Origin: Eubacteriales bacterium
GTDB lineage: Bacteria > Bacillota > Clostridia > Oscillospirales > Oscillospiraceae
Length of the DNA: 64,000 nt
Reading direction: 5' to 3'
NCBI GenBank assembly: GCA_030536515.1
Contig: JAUNPV010000007.1
Coordinates: 1 to 64,000, forward strand
Part shown: piece by piece, positions 22,706 through 30,525 of the stretch
How the letters are laid out: each line of letters begins with the position of its first letter
Numbering within the stretch: position 1 is the first letter of the stretch
The notes under the pieces: model-generated
What the model was told of the DNA's origin: nothing
The model's database searches: none
Seen by the model: only the letters and a program-made list of their open reading frames with translations
Program-made: the position numbers and the translations under genes

Positions 22706-23635
22706 ATGATGGATGACAAAGAACTGAGTGGACAGGTGAGCAAATACCTAGAGTACTGCAAAATTCAGAAGGGGCTCAGTCCCAAAACTGTGAAGGCGTA
22801 TGGAATAGATCTGAGGCAATTCACTGAATTTTTTCTAATGCATCAACACCTGCTAGACAGAGAGTGCATACAGAATTTCATCGGTGAGCTGCATCGAAAG
22901 TACAAGGTCAAAAGTGTCAAACGCAAAATCGCCAGTCTTAAGGCATTCTTAAATTATTTAGAATTTGAGGAGATCATCAATGTTAATCCGTTTTCCAAAC
23001 TTCGGATAAAACTACACGAACCGTTCCTGCTTCCAAGGACCATCCCTCTCTCGTCAGTTGATACACTCCTAAAATGTGTGTATGCCGCCAAGGCCACGCT
23101 CACTGCTGGTTCTTATCGATACAATACAGTGCTACGAGATATAGCTGTGCTGGAGTTGCTGTTTGCCACCGGCATGCGAGTATCGGAGCTATGCTCATTG
23201 GGAGCAGATGACATCGGTGTTACGGACGGGACGATCAAAATCTTTGGCAAGGGCGCCAAAGAGCGAATCATCCAGGTGGGTCATGTGAATGTCCTGACGG
23301 CAGTATCCGAGTATAGTTCGGCCTTTGCCGATAAAATTGAAGCCACTGGACATTTCTTCATAAACCGTCTTGGCAGACAACTATCAGACCAGTCCGTTAG
23401 AAACATGATCACCCGGTACACAGATCAAGCCCATATAGAGCAGCACATCACACCACATATGTTCAGACACTCATTTGCTACACTGCTGCTTGAGGAGGAT
23501 GTAGATATCCGGTATATCCAGCAGCTCCTTGGCCACAGTTCCATTACAACAACCCAGATATATACTCATGTTTCATCCAAAAAGCAACGGGAGATTCTCG
23601 CTGCAAAGCATCCCCGTAATAAAATTTGCGTCTAA
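22706..23635 (+). CDS. Xer-like tyrosine recombinase (island integrase)
   Basis: 309 residues. N-terminal SAM-like core-binding domain (YLEYCKIQKGLSPKTVKAYGIDLRQF), then the catalytic domain with Arg in ATGMRVSEL, Lys in FGKGAKERI, HxxR in PHMFRHSFATLL, His in LLGHSS and the nucleophile Tyr in TTQIYTHV. All active-site residues are present. It resembles XerC/XerD but sits 119 bases from the 3' end of tRNA-Tyr, at the island boundary, so it is better read as an integrase. The ribosome binding site is masked by a hairpin. Confidence 0.92.
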   Translation: MMDDKELSGQVSKYLEYCKIQKGLSPKTVKAYGIDLRQFTEFFLMHQHLLDRECIQNFIGELHRKYKVKSVKRKIASLKAFLNYLEFEEIINVNPFSKLRIKLHEPFLLPRTIPLSSVDTLLKCVYAAKATLTAGSYRYNTVLRDIAVLELLFATGMRVSELCSLGADDIGVTDGTIKIFGKGAKERIIQVGHVNVLTAVSEYSSAFADKIEATGHFFINRLGRQLSDQSVRNMITRYTDQAHIEQHITPHMFRHSFATLLLEEDVDIRYIQQLLGHSSITTTQIYTHVSSKKQREILAAKHPRNKICV

Positions 23636-23658
23636 GAACTAGTGTAGTCAGGGTTACA

Positions 23659-23694
23659 CAAAAAGCGCCCCTCAAAAGCAGAACTTTTGAAGGG
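23659..23694 (-). terminator. Intrinsic terminator, minus strand
   Basis: CCCTTCAAAAG and CTTTTGAGGG followed by GCGCTTTTT on the minus strand; second stop for the tRNA transcript. Confidence 0.65.
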
Positions 23695-23715
23695 TAAAAA
23701 CAAGCAAATTCATCT

Positions 23716-23754
23716 AAAACAAAAGGAACTCCAGAGGATTTCTCCTCTGGAGTT
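23716..23754 (-). terminator. Terminator of the tRNA operon
   Basis: AACTCCAGAGGA and TCCTCTGGAGTT around GAAA, then CCTTTTGTTTT on the minus strand, starting at the last base of the tRNA-Tyr CCA. Confidence 0.85.
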
Positions 23755-23838
23755 GGTGGGGGAGGACGGATTCGAACCATCGAAGCGAAACGCAGCAGAT
23801 TTACAGTCTGTCCCCTTTGGCCACTCGGGAACTCCCCC
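23754..23838 (-). tRNA. tRNA-Tyr (GTA)
   Basis: 85 bases with encoded CCA. Acceptor GGGGGAG/CTCCCCC, D-loop GAGTGGCCAAAGG, anticodon loop CTGTAAA with GTA, a long variable arm (CTGCGTTTCGCTTCGATGG) typical of class II Tyr, TTCGAAT T-loop. Its 3' end faces the tyrosine recombinase. Confidence 0.95.
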
Positions 23839-23882
23839 AGATATGTAATTATTTTTCGAGTCCACGGAAAGCATCTGTCGGC

Positions 23883-23958
23883 TGGAGCCGGTAGACGGAC
23901 TCGAACCCCCGACCTACTGATTACAAATCAGTTGCTCTACCAACTGAGCTATACCGGC
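23883..23958 (-). tRNA. tRNA-Thr (TGT)
   Basis: 76 bases with encoded CCA. Acceptor GCCGGTA/TACCGGC, D-loop AGTTGGTAGA, anticodon loop TTTGTAA with TGT, TTCGAGT T-loop. Upstream of tRNA-Tyr in the same transcript. Confidence 0.95.
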
Positions 23959-24072
23959 ATCTTGAACCGAACACACCCATTATAGCACGGAAGATGGAAA
24001 AGTCAAGAATTATTTCCTGGTTTTCCCCAGAAAATGGGGCTCACCCCGGCAGCTCTACGAAGTCTGCCCCAT

Positions 24073-24106
24073 TTTAGAGATTCTTTAGAGGTGCACAGTG
24101 TATACT
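24073..24106 (+). promoter_or_regulatory. Response-regulator box and promoter of the permease operon
   Basis: TTTAGAG at 24073-24079 and again at 24084-24090, 11 bases apart, then 10 bases to TATACT (24101-24106). No usable -35, so it looks activator dependent. The same arrangement is found at 30462-30495. Confidence 0.7.
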
Positions 24107-24138
24107 CATCCCCAAATGCGACAAAAGGGGCATGGTTT

Positions 24139-25008
24139 ATGAAGAAGAAAATCCGAAGGCTGCCGCCGGGGGCCAGGCAGAGCCTGGTTTATTGGGCCTT
24201 TGTGCTGCCCAATCTGGTGGGGGTGCTGTATTTTTCCCTGCTGCCTATGGTGCAGGTGCTGCTCAGGTCCTTTCAAAGCGCCATTGGGGGGCGCTGGGTC
24301 GGGGTGCAGAATTATGCCGCTGTTTTGCATAACACCGCCTTTCAGCGGGCCGTTTCCAACACCGGGCAGTTCATTGCCGTGTGCATTCCGCTGCTGCTGG
24401 CGGTGTCTCTGGCTCTGGCGGTGCTGCTGTATGCCATTCCCGGCGTCGGCGGGGCGCTGCGCAGTGTGTTTCTGATGCCCATGGCGGTTCCGGCGGCGTC
24501 GGTGGTGCTGGTGTGGAAGGTGCTGTTTCACGGGCATGGGCTCATCAACGGGGCGCTGCTGGGGGCCGGCGGGACCGGAATCGACTGGATGGGCTCCAAT
24601 GCGGCCTTCTGGATGCTGGTAATCAGCTATCTGTGGAAAAACCTTGGCTACACCATGATTCTGTGGACAGCGGGGCTTTCCGCCATTCCGGAGGGCATTT
24701 ACGAGGCGGCCCAGGTGGACGGCGCAGGCCGGTGGCAGACCTTTCTGCATATCACCCTGCCCAGCCTCCGGGGCACGGCCTTTACCATCACGGTCATGTC
24801 CCTGCTGAATTCCTTTAAGGTGTTCCGGGAGGCCTGGCTGGTGGCGGGGGACTATCCCCACGAAAGTATGTACCTGCTGCAGCACCTGTACAACAACTGG
24901 TTCCGGGAGCTGGACTTTGACAAGATTGCCGCCGCCTCGGTGATGACCTCCGGGGTGGTGTTTCTGCTGATCGGAATTCTTCAAAAGGCATGGGACGGTG
25001 AGGCGTAA
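24139..25008 (+). CDS. Sugar-type ABC permease, MalF/UgpA-like
   Basis: 289 residues; start at 24139 after AAAGGGG. Six helices (YWAFVLPNLVGVLYFSLLPM, VCIPLLLAVSLALAVLLYAI, ...) and the EAA loop in EGIYEAAQVDGAGRWQTFLHITLPSL, which contacts the ATPase. It forms the first half of a CUT1-type importer. It overlaps nothing but is tightly linked to the second permease (stop 25008, start 25009). No ATP-binding gene lies in the cluster, so a shared ATPase elsewhere (MsmX-like) is expected. Confidence 0.9.
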   Translation: MKKKIRRLPPGARQSLVYWAFVLPNLVGVLYFSLLPMVQVLLRSFQSAIGGRWVGVQNYAAVLHNTAFQRAVSNTGQFIAVCIPLLLAVSLALAVLLYAIPGVGGALRSVFLMPMAVPAASVVLVWKVLFHGHGLINGALLGAGGTGIDWMGSNAAFWMLVISYLWKNLGYTMILWTAGLSAIPEGIYEAAQVDGAGRWQTFLHITLPSLRGTAFTITVMSLLNSFKVFREAWLVAGDYPHESMYLLQHLYNNWFRELDFDKIAAASVMTSGVVFLLIGILQKAWDGEA

Positions 25009-25857
25009 ATGAAAAAGAGAAATAAGGTGCTCCTCGGGGCGCTGCTGCTGATGCTTACCTTCTGCATCTGCTTTCCAATCTGGGTGGCCGTCACCGGCGC
25101 TTTTTCGTCCCAGTGGGAGCTGGAGCAGAATCTGGCCCCGGTTTTTGGAAGCGGGGAGGGGAGCGCGGACTGGTCATGGCTGCCGGCGGCTCCGACGCTG
25201 AAATCCCTGGTGGAGGTGCTGCTGGACAGCCCGGGGTTTTTCGTCATGTTCTGGAACTCCGTGCTGATTTCTGTCTGCATTCTGGCGGGGCAGCTGCTGG
25301 TGGATGTGGCCGCCGCCTGGGCGCTGGCCCAGTTCCCTCTGAGAGGGAAGGGGCTGATTTTGAATTTTTACATTGTTCTGATGCTGATGCCCTTTCAGGT
25401 GCTGATGTTCCCCCAGTATCTGGTGCTGAAGGACCTGCATCTGCTGGACACTCTGGGGGCCGTCATCCTGCCCGCCGTGTTTTCCACCCTTCCGGTGTTT
25501 ATTCTCCATCGGTTTTTCAAGGCCGTTCCGCCGGAAATTCTGGAGGCGGCCCGGCTGGACGGGGCCGGGGAGCTTCGGATTTTTTGGCAGATTGGCATTC
25601 CCATGGGGGCCCCGGGAATTCTGTCGGTGTGCATTCTGACGTTTTTGGATTCCTGGAATATGATTGAGCAGCCCATGACCTATTTGAAAACAAGGTCCCT
25701 GTGGCCCCTGTCTCTGTTCCTGCCGGAGATCGGCATGGAGGAAATGGGGGTAGGCTTTGCGGCGGCGTTTCTGATGCTGGTCCCGGCGCTGCTGCTGTTT
25801 TTGGGCTGCCAGGAGCAGCTGGAGCAGGGCATCGCCATGTCGGGCGGAAAGGATTAG
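25009..25857 (+). CDS. Sugar-type ABC permease, MalG-like
   Basis: 282 residues. N-terminal helix LLGALLLMLTFCICFPIWVAV and EAA loop PPEILEAARLDGAGELRIFWQIGIPMGAPG. Partner of the upstream permease; their reading frames abut. A normal MalG-type protein with no sign of truncation. The next gene follows after one base, so the importer and an exporter-like adaptor are co-transcribed. Confidence 0.9.
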   Translation: MKKRNKVLLGALLLMLTFCICFPIWVAVTGAFSSQWELEQNLAPVFGSGEGSADWSWLPAAPTLKSLVEVLLDSPGFFVMFWNSVLISVCILAGQLLVDVAAAWALAQFPLRGKGLILNFYIVLMLMPFQVLMFPQYLVLKDLHLLDTLGAVILPAVFSTLPVFILHRFFKAVPPEILEAARLDGAGELRIFWQIGIPMGAPGILSVCILTFLDSWNMIEQPMTYLKTRSLWPLSLFLPEIGMEEMGVGFAAAFLMLVPALLLFLGCQEQLEQGIAMSGGKD

Positions 25858-25858
25858 G

Positions 25859-27538
25859 ATGTATATGAAATTGGAAAAGACAGTGATTTGGAAATGGATT
25901 GGCCTGTTTTTCGGGGCCATGGTGGTCTTTACCCTCCTTTCAAGAGCCGTTTATCAGCATGGCACCGCCGTGGTGACGGCGGCGGCTCCCAGCCGGGGCA
26001 CCGTCAATCACACCGTGCAGATTACCGGCAAAACCGTTCAGAACCAGGAGCTGGCCGTCACCACCGTCGGCGGCCTTCGGGTTGGCAGCGTCTGCGTGAA
26101 CGAGGGCCAGCAGGTCAGCCGGGGGGACGTGCTGGCGGTGCTGGACCTGGACTATCTGGACGAGGCGATTTTGACCCAGCAGCAGAATCTGAAAAAGCAG
26201 CAGCTGTCCGTGCAGGATGCCTGGTCCCAAAATGCCAGCGCCCAGAGGCAGCGGGAAAACCAGCAGGCCCAGGCGGCGGAGAATTACGACAGCGCAGTTG
26301 CCCAGGCCGAGACCAACCTGGACCGGGCCCAGCGAAACCTGGACCGGGCGGAGAACGCATTGGAGGACTACTACAACGGCGTCACAGACGGCAAGGCGGA
26401 GGAGCAGGCCCTGCTGCTGGCCCGGCAGGAGGCCGGGGCGGCCTGCGACAGTGCCGCCGCCGCCCTGGAGGAGCTGGAAAGGGAGCTTGACCAGGCCATT
26501 GCGGATGCCATTTTCCAGGCGGAGCAGGCCACGCCGGAGGAACCGTCAGACGGTGCGGAGACCGACCTGCCGTCTGCGGCAGAGCTGACCCAGGAGCAGA
26601 AACAGGAGATTGAGGCCGCCGTCCGGGCCGAATTTTCCGACCGGCTGGCCGGGGCCCGGGAGAATCTGGACCAGGCCCGGCAGACCCTTTCCGATGCGGA
26701 TGCTGCCCTGGAGGAATTTTACCGGCAGAGCAGCGGCGAGCCGCTGTCCGAGCAGGCGCTTCTTGATGCTGTGGAGCAGGCTCTGGATGCCTACGACGAT
26801 GCGGTAGCGGCTCTGGACACCGCCAAAACCACCTACGGCCGGGCCGTCCACTCGGCCAACCTGCCCGCCGGAACCAGCAGCTCCGCCCAGATTGGCCAGA
26901 TTACCTGGGAGCAGATGAAGCTGGAGCTGGAAAAGCTGGAGGCCCTGCGGCAGGCGGAGGGGAAAATCCTGTCCCCCACCGACGGCATTGTCACCAGATG
27001 CAACCTGCAAACCGGCGAAAAAACCACGGACACCACCGCCATTCTCCTGGCGGACCTGAGCCAGGGCTGCAAATTTGCCGGAACGGCCACCGAGGACCAG
27101 AGCAAGTACATCGGGGTGGGGGACCTGGTGACCCTCCGCTCCGGCAGCGGAAAGAGCTTCCGGGACCTGCCTGTGACCACCTTTTCCGCCGACGAGTCGG
27201 CGGGCAGCTACCGCCTGACGGTCCAGCTCCCCGCCGGCAGCATGACTCTGGGGGCCAGCATGGAGCTGAGCTATACCAAAAAATCCCAGCCCTATGGCTG
27301 CTGCGTGCCCTTGTCCGCCCTCCGTCTGGATGAGCGGAACCAGACCTATGTGCTGGTGGTCCGGGAGGCGGAGTCGGTCATGGGCCGTCAGACCCAGGCG
27401 GAAAAGGTGACCGTCACCGTATTGGAGCAGAACGAAACCATGGCCGCCGTGGCAGAGGGGGCATTAGGCCCCCAGGACCAGGTGATTGTCAGTGCGGACC
27501 GGTCCGTCGAAAGCGGCAGCCGGGTGCGGGTGGAATGA
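25859..27538 (+). CDS. HlyD/MacA-like adaptor with long coiled coil
   Basis: 559 residues. One N-terminal membrane helix (WKWIGLFFGAMVVFTLLSRAV), a lipoyl/barrel-sandwich half-motif (VGGLRVGSVCVNEGQQVSRGDVLAVLD), about 270 residues of Ala/Glu/Gln-rich coiled coil, the second half-motif (ILSPTDGIVTRCNLQTGEKT) and a beta-barrel end. Such adaptors connect membrane pumps to the outer wall or outer membrane; Firmicute versions accompany MacB-type transporters. An adaptor in one operon with sugar permeases is unusual. Confidence 0.85.
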   Translation: MYMKLEKTVIWKWIGLFFGAMVVFTLLSRAVYQHGTAVVTAAAPSRGTVNHTVQITGKTVQNQELAVTTVGGLRVGSVCVNEGQQVSRGDVLAVLDLDYLDEAILTQQQNLKKQQLSVQDAWSQNASAQRQRENQQAQAAENYDSAVAQAETNLDRAQRNLDRAENALEDYYNGVTDGKAEEQALLLARQEAGAACDSAAAALEELERELDQAIADAIFQAEQATPEEPSDGAETDLPSAAELTQEQKQEIEAAVRAEFSDRLAGARENLDQARQTLSDADAALEEFYRQSSGEPLSEQALLDAVEQALDAYDDAVAALDTAKTTYGRAVHSANLPAGTSSSAQIGQITWEQMKLELEKLEALRQAEGKILSPTDGIVTRCNLQTGEKTTDTTAILLADLSQGCKFAGTATEDQSKYIGVGDLVTLRSGSGKSFRDLPVTTFSADESAGSYRLTVQLPAGSMTLGASMELSYTKKSQPYGCCVPLSALRLDERNQTYVLVVREAESVMGRQTQAEKVTVTVLEQNETMAAVAEGALGPQDQVIVSADRSVESGSRVRVE

Positions 27539-27539
27539 T

Positions 27540-28547
27540 ATGAAGGGGAAAAAATGGATGCAGCGTCTGCTGCTGGCCCTGGCGGCGCTGCTGTACGGTC
27601 TGGCCGTGGTGTTCTGCCAGGCCGCCGGGAAAAATGCGGCGTTTCCCTGCCTTGTGCTGTCCCGGAGCATCGATGGGGCCAGGGCGGAGGAGATATTTGC
27701 CCGGGAGCAGGGGCTGGCGGAGAGCGTGGGCTTCTGCTTCTGGGGCGAGGGCACAGAGCAGCAGGTGCAGTGCCGGGAGACCGGCGGCATGGCCCAGGTG
27801 ACGCCGGTGTACCTGTCGGGAAATCCGGAGCTGCTGGATGCCGGTGTGCTGGCCTGGCAGGCGGGCTGCCTTCTGGACGCGGAAACGGCCCAAAGGCTGT
27901 TCGGCACTGACCGGTGCGGCGGCCAGACCCTGTGGCGGGGGGACGTGCCCTATCGGGTCCTGGGCACCGTCCCGGCGGACAAGCCCACCATGGTGGCCCT
28001 GGCCGGGGAGGGGGACGGGCTGGTTTTGAACCGGTGCGTGCTGGCCGCTCCTGCGGAGGGCGGGGCTCAGATTGCAGATCAGTTTCTCATGCGCTGGGGC
28101 CTACAGGGCAGCCTTGCGGACTATTACCCCCTGTGGGTCCTGTGCCACAATCTGCTGCTGGTGCTGCCGGGGCTGCTGGTGCTGGCGGCCCTGCTCCAGG
28201 GCGCAAGGAAATTGGGGGGCCTTCTCCCGTCCCGGCGGCAGCTGCCCGGGCTGCTGAAGCCTTTGCTTTTGCTGCTGGGGGAGGCGGGACTGCTAGTTTT
28301 GCTGGGAAGCAGAATTCTGATGCAGCCGGATATGCTGCCCACCCGGTGGTCCGACTTTTCCTTCTGGGGCAGCTGGGCGGAGGCCCAGGGGGAGAATTTC
28401 CGGCTGGTGCTGCGGACCCCCATGGGAAATACCCACTTGCAAATGATGGCCAATATGGTAAAATCGATGGTATGTACCACAGCGTCGGGCCTGCTGGCGC
28501 TGATGCTGATGAACAGGAGGCGGCCTGATGCGGATTCTGATGATTGA
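27540..28547 (+). CDS. MacB-like membrane protein with extracytoplasmic domain
   Basis: 335 residues from ATG 27540, one base after the adaptor stop. One helix at the N-terminus (LLLALAALLYGLAVVFCQAA), an extracytoplasmic region of ~170 residues with MacB_PCD-like text (VTPVYLSGNPELLDAGVLAWQ, AQRLFG, YRVLGTVP), then three hydrophobic helices (LLLVLPGLLVLAALLQ, LLKPLLLLLGEAGLLVLLG, VCTTASGLLALMLM). It looks like a divergent FtsX/MacB permease half, without a fused ATPase. Its end overlaps the response-regulator start by 20 bases. Function inferred from context only. Confidence 0.65.
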   Translation: MKGKKWMQRLLLALAALLYGLAVVFCQAAGKNAAFPCLVLSRSIDGARAEEIFAREQGLAESVGFCFWGEGTEQQVQCRETGGMAQVTPVYLSGNPELLDAGVLAWQAGCLLDAETAQRLFGTDRCGGQTLWRGDVPYRVLGTVPADKPTMVALAGEGDGLVLNRCVLAAPAEGGAQIADQFLMRWGLQGSLADYYPLWVLCHNLLLVLPGLLVLAALLQGARKLGGLLPSRRQLPGLLKPLLLLLGEAGLLVLLGSRILMQPDMLPTRWSDFSFWGSWAEAQGENFRLVLRTPMGNTHLQMMANMVKSMVCTTASGLLALMLMNRRRPDADSDD

Positions 28548-29211
28548 GGACGATGAGATTTTGTGCGCCACCATTCCCTTCCAGCTCAAGCAGGAGGGGT
28601 TTGCGGTGGATGTGGCCATGGACGGCGAGGAGGGACTGTACCTGATTCGGGAGCGGCTTCACGACCTGATTCTGCTGGACCGGCTGCTGCCCGGGATGGA
28701 CGGCATGGACGTGCTCAAGGCCATGCGCCGGGAGCACATCTCCACCCCGGTGATTTTCCTTACGGCCCTGGGCCAGACCCAGGACCGCACCGAGGGGCTG
28801 AACAGCGGGGCCGACGACTATCTGGGAAAGCCCTTCGCCTTTGAGGAGCTGCTGGCCCGGATTCGCAGCGTCCTGCGCCGGCCGGCGGCCATGCAGCTGT
28901 CCGCCCGGCTGTCCTTTGGGGACATTCAGTATGAGCCCCATACCCTGACCCTGTCCTGCGGCGGGGCCAAAACCGTGCTGTCCCGGCGGCTGGGGGATTT
29001 GCTGGAGCTGTTCCTGCGAAATCCCGGCCAGACCCTGCCCAGGCAGACCATTCTGCTCCGGGTCTGGGGCATGGATTCCGATGTGGAGGACGGCAATCTG
29101 GACAACTATGCCTATATCCTCCGGCGAAGCCTGAGTAAGGTAGGCTCCCGGGTCCGGCTGACCACCGTCCGGGGCATGGGCTACCGATTGGAGGACAGCC
29201 ATGCTGGATAA
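28528..29211 (+). CDS. OmpR/PhoB-type response regulator
   Basis: 227 residues. Receiver domain with D8/D9, phospho-acceptor D51 (LILLDRLLPGMDG), Thr in VIFLTALG and Lys in GKPF; C-terminal winged helix ending VRLTTVRGMGYRLE. The kinase gene overlaps it by 11 bases. The 11-bp-phased TTAGAG repeats at 24073 and 30462 are of the kind OmpR-type dimers bind and are probable targets. Confidence 0.93.
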   Translation: MRILMIEDDEILCATIPFQLKQEGFAVDVAMDGEEGLYLIRERLHDLILLDRLLPGMDGMDVLKAMRREHISTPVIFLTALGQTQDRTEGLNSGADDYLGKPFAFEELLARIRSVLRRPAAMQLSARLSFGDIQYEPHTLTLSCGGAKTVLSRRLGDLLELFLRNPGQTLPRQTILLRVWGMDSDVEDGNLDNYAYILRRSLSKVGSRVRLTTVRGMGYRLEDSHAG

Positions 29212-30466
29212 ACTGCGCTGGAAGCTGACGGCCTTTCAAACCGCCGTCGTCGGGGCCATTGTGCTGGGGATGACCCTGCTGTTCCTGTTTATTTCCGAGG
29301 AAAATACCCGGACCCAGGCCTACCGGAGCTTTTCGGAAAAGCACAGCACCGTGTCCTCCTACCTGGAGGCGGAGGACCGGGTGTCCGCCTTCTGGCTCCA
29401 CCGGCTGGGCGGCGACCCCGGGACCTGCATCTCCATCCGGGATGCGGGCAAGCCCCTGTTCTCCCTGGGCCTTTCGGAAACGGGAAAGCAGATGGAGGCG
29501 GTCATGGAGCCGGTCCGGCAGCGGGCTGCCCAGACCCTGGGCGGGAAAACCGGCCAGTGCTTCTTCCCCGTCACCGGCACGGACGGCGAGGGCTATTTTG
29601 CCGGGGTGTCGCTGATTTCCAAAAACGGCTCGGTTCTGGAGCTGGTGACCCTGTACGCCCTGGCGGAGATGGAGCAGGGCATGGCCCGCCAGCGCTATGC
29701 GGTGCTGCTGGTGGCTATGAGCGCCATGGCGCTGCTGGGGGTCTTTTCCTGGGTGTTCACCGGGAAGCTGCTGGGTCCCATTCAGGAAAACCAGCGGCGG
29801 CAGACCGCCTTTATTGCCGCCGCCTCCCACGAGCTGCGGACCCCCCTGGCGGCCATTCTCTCGGCGGCCTCGGCCATGGAGCGGGCGGAGCCTGCCCAGC
29901 AGGCCCAGTTTTCCGCCATGATTCAGAAGGAGGGGGGCAGAATGTCCCGGCTCATTGGGGATATGCTGACCCTGGCCGGGTCTGACAGCAAAAGCTGGAG
30001 CATCCAGCTGGAGGCCGTGGAGCCGGAGATGCTGCTGCTGGACGTGTTCGAGGTGTACGAGCCTCTCATCCGGGCCAAGGGCCTGGAGCTGACCCTCCAG
30101 CTGCCGGATACGGACATTCCCGCCGTCCGGGTGGACCGGGACCGGATTGCCCAGGTCATCACCATTCTGCTGGACAACGCCCGGCACTACACCCCCGCCC
30201 CCGGCTCTGTCCATCTGGGCATGAGCATTGGCCAGAAGGCGCTCCGGATTACGGTTTCCGACACCGGTCCCGGGGTGCCGGATGGGCAGAAGAAGCGGAT
30301 TTTCGAGCGGTTTTATCAGGGGGAAAAATCCAGAGCCAACCGGGCCCACTTCGGCCTGGGGCTGAGCATCGCCGCCGAAATCGTCCGGCGGCACCACGGA
30401 AAACTCTGGGTGGAGGACGCCCCGGGAGGCGGCGCAGAATTTATTTTGGAACTCCCGCTTCCTTAG
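29201..30466 (+). CDS. Membrane sensor histidine kinase
   Basis: 421 residues: helix 1 near residue 12 (AVVGAIVLGMTLLFLFI), ~130-residue outer sensor, helix 2 (VLLVAMSAMALLGVFSWVFT), HisKA with phospho-His in FIAAASHELRTPLAAIL (about residue 210), HATPase with N-box VITILLDNARHY, G1 VSDTGPGVPDG and G2 HFGLGLSIAAEIV. Partner of the response regulator encoded just upstream. The signal may be the ligand of the binding protein or envelope stress. The next promoter box overlaps its stop codon. Confidence 0.93.
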   Translation: MLDKLRWKLTAFQTAVVGAIVLGMTLLFLFISEENTRTQAYRSFSEKHSTVSSYLEAEDRVSAFWLHRLGGDPGTCISIRDAGKPLFSLGLSETGKQMEAVMEPVRQRAAQTLGGKTGQCFFPVTGTDGEGYFAGVSLISKNGSVLELVTLYALAEMEQGMARQRYAVLLVAMSAMALLGVFSWVFTGKLLGPIQENQRRQTAFIAAASHELRTPLAAILSAASAMERAEPAQQAQFSAMIQKEGGRMSRLIGDMLTLAGSDSKSWSIQLEAVEPEMLLLDVFEVYEPLIRAKGLELTLQLPDTDIPAVRVDRDRIAQVITILLDNARHYTPAPGSVHLGMSIGQKALRITVSDTGPGVPDGQKKRIFERFYQGEKSRANRAHFGLGLSIAAEIVRRHHGKLWVEDAPGGGAEFILELPLP

Positions 30467-30495
30467 AGATTCCCTAGAGATTGACAGTCTATTAT
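30462..30495 (+). promoter_or_regulatory. Response-regulator box and promoter of the binding-protein gene
   Basis: CTTAGAG (30462-30468) and CCTAGAG (30473-30479), 11 bases apart, then 10 bases to TATTAT (30490-30495). Nearly superimposable on 24073-24106, including the ACAGT just before the -10. Confidence 0.75.
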
Positions 30496-30525
30496 AGGGA
30501 CATCTTCAGACAAGGAGGAATATAC

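Noticed and set aside
22706-23635. Chromosomal XerC/XerD
   Set aside because: Sequence is Xer-like but position at a tRNA 3' end and low GC fit an island integrase.
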